64,000 bases of DNA from positions 304,461 to 368,460 of the forward strand of contig CM069593.1 of NCBI GenBank assembly GCA_035771175.1. Reading direction: 5' to 3'. Origin of the DNA: Paratinospora sagittata. Lineage: Eukaryota; Streptophyta; Magnoliopsida; Ranunculales; Menispermaceae. The stretch's first letter is position 1; every line of letters begins with the position of its first letter. Below, in pieces: positions 1 to 10,662 of this stretch. The notes below the pieces were generated by a model that ran no database searches, was not told the origin of the DNA, and saw only the letters and a program-made list of their open reading frames with translations. Position numbers and translations under genes: made by a program.

Positions 1-702
1 GCAAAGAGTACCGTTTATTTACCTTTTTCTTTTCTTTTCTTTTTTGTGTACGAAAACTTTGTTATTTTAACTTGTAAAAAGATTATTTATTTTCTAATTA
101 AAACCTAATATATATAAATTTTAGGTTTTGGTTCCACCTTTCTAATAATCGAGATCAATAATTCTGAATCTCTTATTTAACATATTTCTCTAATTAACTT
201 AACCGGGACAACACATGATCATTGTCTACAAAAGAATCAAGATTTTGTTTAGATTTGACTAATATGATTACCTAATATCTGAAAAGAATTCAGATTCTTG
301 TCCTTAGTTTTCCTTGAAAATCTAAACAGAAGTTTATATTAGAATCATAACTAATCATATCAACATAATATTATTCAATTGCTTTTATATAGAAAATGTT
401 AAAGTGTACGTCATCATCATTAATGTATTATTAAATTATTTTAAATTATGTATTAATTCAAGATAATCTAATAATATATTTTTTAATTATTTTAAGTTAT
501 GTATTATTAAATTATCTAGTATTACTTGATCAGAAAGATTCCATTTAGTTGACCTACCTACCCTTTTGATAATGAACCTAAAACTTGGACTGTGGGCCCG
601 TGGTGACCTTTTTGGGTTTTTGGTAGCCCATAAGATTATTTCTTATTTGAATATTTTAAGTCCAAAGCAAAGCCCAAGGAAAGTGCCCTAAAAATTAAGT
701 GT

Positions 703-740
<38 letters not shown>

Positions 741-1874
741 TAGAAGAAGTTAAATTAAGGTTTGAGATTCTTATGTTTAAAGATCTGATTAGTTAGATTT
801 GGTTTCGAGGTAGAAATTTTTTGAATTATTGTAAATTGAAATGAGAGAAATAATAACTTTATGATATAATCTCAAATTTTAATTTTTTTATATATAATTT
901 GTGTTTGTTAACAAACTTTAGAAGATATTTTAAGCTTAATAATCATAAGACTTGTTGTTTAGAGCAAATTAAATATAAGCAAAATTAAATCAAACTATTT
1001 TAGAATTGAAATTAAATCAAATCCAACCAAAATTGCTATTTGTGCTAAAGTTCATAAACTATTTAATTTGAGATATATTAATACAACTCCACGTGGCATC
1101 TTAGTAGAATGTTCCCTAATACCACCCAATTTGAAAGATAAAGGTCTTAAACTTAAAGGGTATATGGCCATGTGGCAGGCAGAATAGACCAAGAATAGCA
1201 TTGATATTATCGATTATAATGAAGGAAGATATATATATAATTAGGGTTGGTGGTAGGATTGAGGAGATAAGAAGGTGACACATACAATTAGTTGTCTTGC
1301 TTTTGTTTCTTTTTATTGAGTCCTGTGCCAAAAACTAAGTGACAAAGAACCCAAATCTCTCTAATAATACCACAAATGGAGACACTAGCAATAAGGGTGT
1401 ACTTAAAATATCGAGGTTAAAATGGTAATAAATCAATATCTTTTAGTGTTTTTATTTAATTTATTATTATTATTTGGTGTTAATTAACTTGGGACCAAGT
1501 CTTGTGTAGTAATGGTCTACAACCCTCTAAAGATCAATGCTTTCAGGGTACTTTCAATGACCCCACATTATAACTACTAGATAAAGAAGAAGAATTTTCT
1601 TTTAAAAATAAAATAAAATGATTTAAGTGTTCTGATTAAAATAGTTTAGGAAAATGTGAGTATTTTGATAGGGGTTTTTGGCTTTTAGGGCTTTCTCAAA
1701 CTCAATCACCCTTGGTAAAAAGTTCACTTTTGTTAGGACTTAAAGATCTACTTATATCATTAATCAAAATATCAACAACTTGGTTTGTTTATTGTGATTA
1801 AAAAAAATGAGGGCATTAATAACTGTTGAAGTTTTCTTTTGATTTTACAATTTTGAAGTCTCTTGCACCGAACT

Positions 1875-1905
1875 TGAGCTTCGTGTACCGGGCTGCCCTT
1901 TTTAA
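1875..1905 (+). repeat. 3' end of an Au-like SINE
   Basis: The segment reads GAGCTTCGTGTACCGGGCTG followed by CCCTTTTT. This matches the 3' end of the tRNA-derived Au SINE family of angiosperms as I remember it (GAGCTTAGTGCACCGGGCTG then CCCTTTT). Only the last 30 bases are recognisable, so it is a truncated or decayed copy. A fuller relative lies at 20437-20584 in this window. Confidence 0.5.
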
Positions 1906-2861
1906 ATTTATTGAGAATTTGTATTATTTTCAATTTCCATAAAAATAAAAATAAAAAAAGTCAATTTTTTATATTTGATATAGCACCAATTTTAAGAAAA
2001 AAGAAAGTCTCATAATCTTACTAATTTTTAAAATCTACATCCTATCAATTTCCATGATTTTTCTTCATTTGGGAAGGGGGAAGGTTTTTTCTTCCTAAAA
2101 ATCTATTCACTTTATAAAGTTTTTAATATTTTCTATTACTTATTAAAGAATAAAGAGATTGAAGTGACGTGCTACAATAAAAACTATAACACTCCGTTAC
2201 TTTTAGATTGCATTGAATCATATGTTAACCAGTAAACCTGTGATTCAATGCAAATTCAAGATTGTGAGGTTGTCGTAATTATTACTGTAGTACATGACCC
2301 AAATCATTTAGCACCATTTTTTTATTTAGCACAATTATATAATTTCTACACATTATTTTCTTTAGAAAAAAAAAAAAAAAAGCAAAAGAATTCTTGCCTT
2401 TTTTTGACTATGAAAGGTGGATTTAGTGAAGAAAGGCTTAACCATTCGTTTAAAGTAAGAAATTAAGGATGGAAAAACTTTGAAAAAAAATGTAAATATT
2501 AGGAAATTAGAAAACAAATATCTTAGAAGCTTATCATTAATTGATTGGATAACTTCAAATTTTAGTTAAGTAGATGCATTAATTTCGTTATTGCTCTCAA
2601 TCTTCAATGATAACAGTGACATTTTTTAGAAATAATGATATTTAAGGCCCCACATTTTTTTCATGGAAATAAATAATAATAGGATCTGGATTGTGTAATT
2701 ATAGAAAAATAAAATAAAATAAATAACAATACAACTATAACATAAAAGTGGTATAATTTTCTAACATGGCTATCAAGGTTGGTTGGATATCCACCGAGAT
2801 ATGCAAATTAATGAAAAGAAAAAAAGATATTTGTCAAGGTATATGTCACATAGACTTTTAC

Positions 2862-3058
2862 TATACCAATAGGTGATAGCTCAATTAGTTTAGGAACTGA
2901 ATATGTGGAGTTGAAATCCAAGTCTGAAGTTCGAACGTAGGTGTGCTCCTATTTATCCGCCTTTGGGAGGATCAACCCAAACGTCTCTGTCATGCTCGAG
3001 TTCGGAAATATTAATCTCGCCTAAAGGGAAAGAAGACACCTCCTGACGCCAGAAAACT
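2862..3058 (+). repeat. Possible tRNA-derived SINE fragment
   Basis: GATAGCTCAATTAGTT looks like a Pol III box A (TRGC followed by AA/AG spacing), and GAAGTTCGAACG about 45 bases downstream looks like box B (GGTTCGANNCC). The following GC-richer tail (ATCCGCCTTTGGGAGG) differs from the AT-rich surroundings. No clear target-site duplication was found, so this is a tentative call. Confidence 0.3.
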
Positions 3059-3849
3059 AATAACAATGATAATAATAAAAAGACTTTCAATATATTTAAT
3101 TAATAACATTTGTAAAATTAGAAGTCAGTTTATTAAAATTGTTATATATCTAAAATAGAAAAGAAAATATATTGAAAAAAAGAGTAACATTTGTAAGATT
3201 ATGTAGTCACTTAATTAAAATTTAAAATTTTTATATATCTACAATATTATCATAAAGATAGCCATGTGAGTCTCAACATCAACCAGCTATTTCAACAAAA
3301 CATGCTTCAATTCAATAAATGCTAGAAGATGATAGTGTAATAAAGTACGATGCATCATTTTGCTAAAACATCATAAAATATTAAGACTCATATGCTACTC
3401 TAGCTATGGCATAGATCGTCTTGATAAACATTTTTACATGAATTATATCTAATAATCAAGATTCCCATTTGATTCTTAAATACCCTTTTCTGGTATTCAG
3501 AAAATAAAAATAAATATATATATATATATAATGCTTCAAGTCATAAATTTAAAACACCATGACCCACACGTTGCCCCATCCTTAGAAAAGGGCTTGAAAG
3601 CATACTATGAATAGCATGAAAACATGGAGAACCATTCACCAATCTACGGAATAGACCTTCTTCATTGATATTTCAACATTCTATTATCTCAACCTTTTTT
3701 ATATGAAATAGGTGTAATAATTACATTAATAACTTTGAACTGAATAATATTACACAATAATGAAATAATATGTGAACAAATTAAGTGTAATAAAAATGTG
3801 CACGTCAAAATGGATACATTCTTTTAAAAAATATCATTAATTAAAAATA

Positions 3850-4115
3850 AATATATTTAAAAAATGGTCGGAGACCAGCTAGGCATAGCTCTAAATAAAA
3901 ATAAAATAAGAAAAAATTGATTAAAATAATTTGAACCTATACAGTAGGACTTTTTGATGCCCTAGTTAAAAAGAATAACTTAAGTAGAGAAAAACTTAAA
4001 ATAACATTAATATAAATAATTATAAAAAATATAATTATTTGTGATTTAAATGTCAATTTAGCCCGCAATAGAACAAATTAGAGAAAGCAGGTATTCAAAA
4101 ATTGATTCAAAAATT
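3850..4115 (+). repeat. Decayed LINE (non-LTR retrotransposon) 3' fragment
   Basis: The segment resembles the end of a plant LINE reverse-transcriptase ORF. The stretch ATGTCAATTTAGCCCGCAAT then AGAACAAATTAGAGAAAGC reads as a degraded version of the L.L(D/N)R.(K/R)W...  motif near the C terminus. A second copy at 44035-44265 shares the same succession of blocks. The frame is broken by stops and indels. Confidence 0.35.
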
Positions 4116-4177
4116 GAGGCTAAAATTCTTAATTTATTTCTCATGTACCATAACCCTATTATCTCCTTTATTTTAAT

Positions 4178-4211
<34 letters not shown>

Positions 4212-4305
4212 TTATTAATTCAAAATGTCACGCCCCACACGCTGCACCATCCTTAAAATATGGCGTAAAAACATAATAATCATACAAAAACAAAACCACC
4301 GGCTC

Positions 4306-4468
4306 TGGGCCCATTAGTTCACCTCAAACTTCACTTGGGCCCACTATAAGCCGAGCCCATCTTTCCGGCCCAAACTCGCTCACATCTCTCTTCCCTTCAA
4401 GAATCCTTCAAAAGCTTCAATTTCAAAACACAACTTGACCACCATCTCTCTCTCTCTCTCTCGCTCCA
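4306..4468 (+). promoter_or_regulatory. Core promoter and 5' UTR of the AGC kinase gene
   Basis: A TATA motif (CTATAAG, 4344-4350) lies about 120 bases before the ATG. It is surrounded by GGGCCCA/GGCCCA motifs (4306-4312, 4336-4342, 4377-4382) of the site II type bound by TCP factors. The leader carries a CT-rich run at about 4444-4464, common in plant 5' UTRs. The transcription start itself cannot be fixed from sequence. Confidence 0.45.
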
Positions 4469-7067
4469 ATGGCGTCTTCTTCCGAAGACTCCACTCCGTC
4501 GCCGCAGCCACCGACGCCGGCACCGGCGCAGCAGCCGCCAACGCCGTCACCGGCGCCTAAACCGTGGCAGCCGGAAGACCTCTCCGACGACCTCCAACGC
4601 CTGAGCTTCAACTCCACCACAACCGCCACCGACATCAACCGCAGCACGAGCTCCGGTTCCGAAACCACCTGGACCGCCGCGTCCAGCCTCTGCTCCGGCT
4701 CCGTCAAGCGCCACGCCTCCTCCGGCGATCCGTTCTGGGACGCGATCCGGCGAGTACGATCCGATTCCGGTGCCGGCGCTGGATCGCTCGCGCTCTCCGA
4801 CCTCCGATTCGTTCAGAGACTAGGAAGCGGCGACATCGGGAGCGTGTACTTGGCGGAACTGAAAGGCTCGCCGGAATGTGCTTTCGCTGCGAAGGTTATG
4901 GATAAGAAGGAATTGGCGACGAGGAATAAGGAAGGGAGAGCGAGGACTGAGAGGGAAATTCTGGAAATGTTGGATCATCCATTTTTTCCCACGCTTTACG
5001 CTTGCTTGGAGTCAACGCGATGGTCTTGCCTCTTGACCGATTTTTGTCCCGGCGGCGACCTTCACGTTCTCCGGCAACGACAGCCGGGAAAGCGATTCGA
5101 CGAAGCCGCCGTCAGGTGCGTGTGCTTTTTATTCTTTTTTTTTTTGTTTGTGAATCTGTTTTTTCCCTCTCTTTGGGTAATGATTCAGTGGTCGTCGCAT
5201 TCACGACGTTGTCTTCGTTGCTCACTGTGTTAGAATTATGGTCCACGACGATGTGGGCGACGTGTCAGTTTGTTGTTGGTTAGTCGTGTGAGGTCTGTCG
5301 ATAAGTTTAAACGGCGATTGGTTACCAGCATTTTTGAATTAGTTGGGTCATTTTACGTACAGAATGGACGATGAGTTCTCGGTTCATTCATGGCAAATGT
5401 AGGACCACTTTTTCGCGGAAAATTACATTATTGCCATCTCCTTCTTTCCCCTGGTTTTGGTAGGTGATTATAATTTATGTTGAATTAAGAAACTACTTTT
5501 TATTATTTTTTAAAAACAATATATTTATTTAATAAAATCTTAAAAAATTGTTTTTAGATTGAATAAACTAATTTATACATATATAGTGTTATTTATTTTA
5601 TTTTATTTTTTATTTTATGTAAATCACAAGCCAAATATGAGGATCCATAGTAGATATGCTCCAAGATATGATTGGGGCGAGATTTAGTCTTTTTGACGAT
5701 GAGTGACTTTGGTGAAAATTTTCTATTTTTGTTGCATATTCCAAACTTCTCATTTATGATTCCACCTTTTTCGAGAATTTTAGATTTTAAAATTTAGATC
5801 CAAAAGTAGAAGTGATTCTTCTATTCTATTCTATTAACTGCTTAATTTACACCATCATTTAAGGAGAATAGATTAAGCCTTTAGCTCAATGGTTTGATAT
5901 TTGATTCTCAAGCCATACCGTTTGTGTACGGTTTGCATGTATCATTTATGGCCAACCGGGCTTGCCCCGACGGTTGGCATACTTAACCCCATCATCATTT
6001 CGGATGTGGATTCGAGTCTCCTAGTCTCTTCTTTTATATAAATAAGTGAAAATATTGTTCCCTTGCATGGAAATTGAACCATGAAATATGGTTCAGGTTC
6101 AAGTTTTTCATGTTTTTTACTGTTGCGCTCGTCTTCATAAGCTCTAATTGGTCCTAAGTACCTCAACTTTGTGCCACAAAGTATATATAGGGTATGATGT
6201 TAGGTCATAAAGATATTTCTATATATACATGATTGTATGACAGTACCAAAAAAATGTAATTTACTCAGTAGATTAGGGTTATATTTTCTTAGTCCTCGTG
6301 TATAGATGGAGAAAAATCTATTTCTTTTTAATGCTATTGAATTTTCTTGGCTTTTAAAAAAAAAAAAAAAATCATGCATGGCTCTCCATATCGACATTTT
6401 TTACATTTCCTAAGGTTAAACCATGCCCATATATGTATTTTATCGACTCTTCTCTATACGTAAAACGTGAGAGGGCGTTTTCGTTAAAAAAGGGAAGTTG
6501 TAGTGGCAGAAAAGTCTACTAGGGGTATGTCTTGGTTATCGTGCTCGCAACTGTGTGTGGCAATTGTATAACCAATGGATGTTCTGAAGTTGTCTCCATG
6601 TCCGAGAGCACCTTGCGACCCACTGAACTGTGATTAGTTGGGGCACGATTAGGAGTAGTCGGTGGTCCCTCGTGCGCTGTTTTTTATTTCTTTGTTTTTA
6701 TTATTATTAATTCCTTCTTTTTCGGCTTTGTTATTTCTTTAATTTAACCACTAGCAAAGTCGCACGTGTGCTTAACACACAAAAAAGGAGGAACTGGGTA
6801 ATATGTTACCTTTCATAACACAACATCGTTATTCTATGTGCCCTTCATGTTTTTAGTATAACCCAGGTGGATTTAGAATGAAAATATTTTACTAAAAATC
6901 TAAAATCAAATCCTTTTTTATTATTTTTACAAATATGCATGCATATTTTTTTACCATCATTATCAAATTACTCATCTATTTTTATATATATTATGCTACA
7001 TAATCCAATAGATGTGAAAGTCCTGTGTTTTTATCTTATTTCATAGTTTATGTTGGTTGCACTAGCA

Positions 7068-7100
<33 letters not shown>

Positions 7101-8439
7101 TTAAATTTTAATGATTGGGTGATACCATGTTAAATAATCATTAAAATGAGACGGTGACTTTGACATTAGGTTAAAAATGAACCTTGACCATGTCATCACT
7201 ATTCTTACTCATTTGTCATCATGGTTTTTGCCACATACTCATCTACATATGTTGTTCATGAACAACACAGCAATAGAAGAATTCTGCGCAAGTGCATGTT
7301 TCTATCTCCTTGTATTCATGTTTTATGGTACAACCTCGCTATATATAAACTTATTCTGTCGTGTCATGGTCTCTTGGATTATCATAGATTATCTATAACA
7401 AACATAAATAAAAGCATAATCTTTAATACATCATCGAATTACTTTAAATTATGTGATTGTATATTATTCAAGATAATTTAATAATGTATTGACGTAGAAT
7501 GTCTTCATTGCCGTGCATTATGCATGTCATTTTAACAATTTTCTACACGAAAATATATGATTGTATTTTCTTTTTGAAAAAAATATTGTTTAATAAATAT
7601 GGTTCTGTTTTTGCAGATTCTATGCATCAGAGGTGGTGGTGGCTCTTGAATACATCCACATGATGGGAATAGTCTACAGAGATCTCAAGCCCGAAAACGT
7701 ATTGGTCCGATCCGACGGCCACATAATGCTCACCGATTTCGACCCCTCTCTAAAATGCAAAAACTCAACCTCAACAGCTCAACTAATCTCCTCCGATAAA
7801 CACTTCTCTTCTTCCACCACCCACTCAATCTCGAGGGATTATCCGGTAGATCCACCCACCTCAACCTCCTCCTGCATCCTACCCAACTGCATCGTACCAG
7901 CTGTCTCCTGCTTCCACCCCAAGCGCAAGCGCAAGAAGAAACCAGGCCACCGCGGGGCCCACGAACTATTCGTGGCCGAACCAATCGACGTACGGTCCAT
8001 GTCGTTCGTAGGTACGCACGAGTACTTGGCTCCCGAAATCGTATCCGGCGAAGGCCACGGTAGCTCCGTCGATTGGTGGACACTTGGCATCTTCATATTC
8101 GAGCTCTTGTACGGTGTCACGCCGTTTAAAGGCCTTGACAACGAGTTAACCATGGCTAACATCGTGGCTCGAGCGCTTGAGTTCCCTAAAGAACCATTTT
8201 CGGTCACGGGTCCGGCCAAGGACCTTGTGACCCAGTTGCTGGTCAAGGACCCTACAAGACGGTTGGGTTCGACCATGGGTGCTACTGCTATTAAACACCA
8301 TCAATTCTTTCAGGGTGTGAATTGGGCGTTGTTGAGGTGCAATTCTCCACCTTATGTTCCTCCGGCTTTTTCTAGTACTGCCAGTTGTAGAGATGTGTCT
8401 GATGATAGTTGCCCTGATACTCCTGTTGAGTATTACTAG
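4469..8439 (+). CDS. PINOID-like AGCVIII serine/threonine protein kinase (PID2-like)
   Basis: Two exons, 4469-5115 and 7617-8439, joined inside an Arg codon (AG|A) across a 2.5-kb GT-AG intron; 489 aa. The N-terminal 100 residues are Pro/Ser/Thr-rich and probably disordered. Kinase landmarks: glycine loop LGSGDIGSV (118-126), ATP-binding Lys142, Glu161, catalytic loop YRDLKPEN (236-243) with Asp238, and DFD (256-258) in place of DFG, the signature of plant AGCVIII kinases. A roughly 85-residue insertion before the activation segment includes a basic patch KRKRKKK (318-324), followed by MSFVGTHEYLAPE, where Ser345 is the expected PDK1 phosphosite. The tail ends VEYY, resembling the FDYF end of PINOID. 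In Arabidopsis this group phosphorylates PIN auxin transporters at the plasma membrane; that role is inferred here. PID2 (At2g26700) is my best guess among PID, PID2 and WAG. Confidence 0.88.
5935..6075 (+). repeat. Possible SINE-like insertion in the kinase intron
   Basis: GCTTGCCCCGACGGTTGG could serve as a Pol III box A, and GGATTCGAGTCTCC, some 60 bases on, resembles box B. The segment is GC-richer than the rest of the intron. I see no convincing target-site duplication, so it may be only a decayed fragment. Confidence 0.25.
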
Positions 8440-10380
8440 CTATATAGTATAGATAGCGCAAGAAAGAAAAAGCACATTTTTAGTGAGGAGGTATTATTGC
8501 CAATTCTTTTGTTATTTGTATAGAGAAATTCGAGCAAAAGTTCAACCAATGCAAGTAATTAAGTGGTGGTGAGAATGCTACAGTGACTATTAATGTGAAT
8601 TTCATCACACAATGGTGTTTCGCTTAAAACCCATTTCGGTCATTTCAATTGAACACTTTTTTCAGATAGAAATGTGGCAAATGCCAAAACGATTCAAAAA
8701 CTAGGCCCAAAATTATATGTATGCTGGGTGAGTAGTGGGTGGTTACTATTTTTTTTTTTTTTGCCAGTATAGTAATTGTTCGCATCATTTGTGGTATAAT
8801 TTTGCCATAAACGTTATGTTAAGAGTTACTGTAGCATTTTTGATATGGAGGTAAGTTGTGGTGCTTGGATTATGTGATGTATAGGGAAGAGGCAGATGGG
8901 GTTGGTGTGATGGTGGGGGCAGGGAGGGATGATGGTTTGTGCCATGGAAACATGGGTTTGAGTGATAATTGAGTTGAAATTTTTGTGTTTTGTTGTGGTG
9001 CAGGAGAAGAGGCCCACCCATGTGAATTGTTTAGTATGTAGGGGAAGGTGGGGTTGTGTTATGAAAGATAATCTTTGAGATTTTTGTATTGTTTTTAGAG
9101 ATCATCACATGTTGCGTTCAACCCGCAATTTCTTTATAATTGTGTATCGATTTTTATTTATTAATTTTCCCACTTTTGCATGGATATACGGTGATTAGTG
9201 TAATAATTGATTGGCAAGCATTGTTTCCTTTATTATTGTCTCTGTCTTTATTTTTTTTATTTTATATTTTTTCTGTGTTTTTTTATCATCAATCAATTAA
9301 AAGCAAATTATTCACATTGGGCCTAGGAAACTGAAAGAAAATTATTCTTTTTTTGCCACTAAATGCTCTTTTTGGGCTTTGAGTAATGTTTTGAAAATTG
9401 CATTAATGCTTGTTTGTAATGTTTGTAAAGGTAATGAGAATGGATCGACGATGGTTGACTCATTGGAAACAGGTTGAATTTCACTAAAATTTTTAAAAAT
9501 AAATAGAAAATGTTAAGTTACTATAGATCAAATCATTATTTCATTCTCTCGATACTTCAACAATGACAAAATAATTTTCTATTATTTTTCCATCAGTTTT
9601 CTAAGTATATGGGGTTGCATTATTGAGTTATACATTGTTATTTTGTCAATATGAGATAATGTTGATTCTTAATAATTGTGATTTGATTTTTCAAGAATCT
9701 TCTTCTCATGAAATCATTGCCCGATAAGATATCTTGATGCATATAATTAAAACAAAAAGAAAATGTTACTACCAATTTGTGAATGAATACTGAAACGACT
9801 AATCAAATTATATAAATTTATAATGTCCAAACTATAAATTCATGTATGAAATCCATAATCAAAAGTTTTTAACAATTCAATGAACTAAAACAAATAATTT
9901 AATGTCTAAACTATATAGATGCATGTATGGAATCCATAATCACAAGTTTTATACAAGTCAATGAACTAAAACAAATAATTTCTCATTTTATTTTTAGAAA
10001 AAAAATCTCCATTGCTACTAGGAACATCCATGACATCAACCCCTATAACCATTATTTCAAAGCTATCCTCTATACTTTAATATTAATTTCTAGTTTGGAA
10101 GTTAGTTTTAGTATTAAGTGGAGTAACTTAATAATTTAAGGATGAACTTGCTTTGTAATTCAAAAATAAAAACATGAAAAAAAAAAAATCTTAGGAATGC
10201 GGAGGTGGAAACATGGTAGAAACGCGTGACCACATGTCCTTGCGATGAACACCGAGCCACATGTCTCTAAGTAAAATATTAAAAAAAAAAAAAAGATTTT
10301 CAGTTTCTTTTTTTATATTTTTTTTATGATAAGCAATTTCCACTTATGATACGTGCTGAATTTTGGATACAGTCGATATT
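8440..10380. other. Intergenic region between kinase and CYP71
   Basis: This starts with the 3' UTR of the kinase and then has no recognisable gene. A G-rich stretch at 8880-8940 is unlike the AT-rich surroundings but encodes nothing I recognise. A tandem duplication at 9822-9981 is listed separately. The final 250 bases carry the CYP71 promoter. Confidence 0.5.
9822..9981 (+). repeat. Two-copy tandem duplication of about 80 bp
   Basis: Copy 1 (9822-9900) and copy 2 (9901-9981) both run from AATGTC(C/T)AAACTATA, through CATGTATG(A/G)AATCCATAATC, to CAATGAACTAAAACAAATAA. They differ by several substitutions and small indels, so the duplication is not recent. Confidence 0.7.
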
Positions 10381-10395
10381 TAAATGACAAATCCA

Positions 10396-10428
10396 ACCGG
10401 CCCAGGCCCAGGCCCAGTATCAGGCCCA
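10396..10428 (+). promoter_or_regulatory. Cluster of four GGCCCA (site II) motifs upstream of CYP71
   Basis: GGCCCA occurs at 10399-10404, 10405-10410, 10411-10416 and 10423-10428, about 240-260 bases before the CYP71 start codon. Read on the minus strand these are TGGGCC, the site II element bound by TCP factors in promoters of plant housekeeping and cell-division genes. No obvious TATA box follows, in line with that promoter type. Confidence 0.55.
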
Positions 10429-10662
10429 CAATCGTTCTAAGATGGTTGGTTATACTGCGCAGTGGCATAGAAGCTCATACCAACTGATAAAGCGAGTCCC
10501 GCTCGTCTAACGTTACGAAATCCAGCGTGGGAAATTCCAGATTTTTGTTGTTTCTTCTCTGTGAATTAAAAGCGTTCTTGTTTTGAATCCGAGCTTTCAT
10601 TTCCTTCGGATTCCGAGCATTTTTTTTGTTTTCTGTTGTTGAATCTGTGCCCTAGAGGAGGA

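Larger units (their letters stand above)
1..4300. other. Intergenic region, AT-rich, no gene seen
   Basis: I see no protein-coding gene here. Open frames are short, low-complexity and lack family resemblance. The stretch contains a T33 run at 707-739, TA microsatellites near 3513-3530 and 4178-4210, and several decayed retroelement pieces listed separately. It is AT-rich throughout and rich in short A/T runs, as expected of plant intergenic DNA. The 5' end of the window may belong to the flank of a gene outside it, but nothing shows this. Confidence 0.6.

Noticed and set aside
4564..4905. Arg/Pro-rich 113-codon frame overlapping kinase exon 1
   Set aside because: Out-of-frame shadow in GC-rich DNA; composition is what a shifted frame of the real exon gives.
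7839..8276. 145-codon minus-strand open frame within kinase exon 2
   Set aside because: It is the antisense shadow of the conserved kinase domain; the plus strand encodes unmistakable kinase motifs.
8880..8900. AGGGAAGAGGCAG stretch resembling a miR408-complementary site
   Set aside because: Only about 13 bases match and it lies over 400 bases past the kinase stop codon, outside any clear transcript; a chance match is likely.
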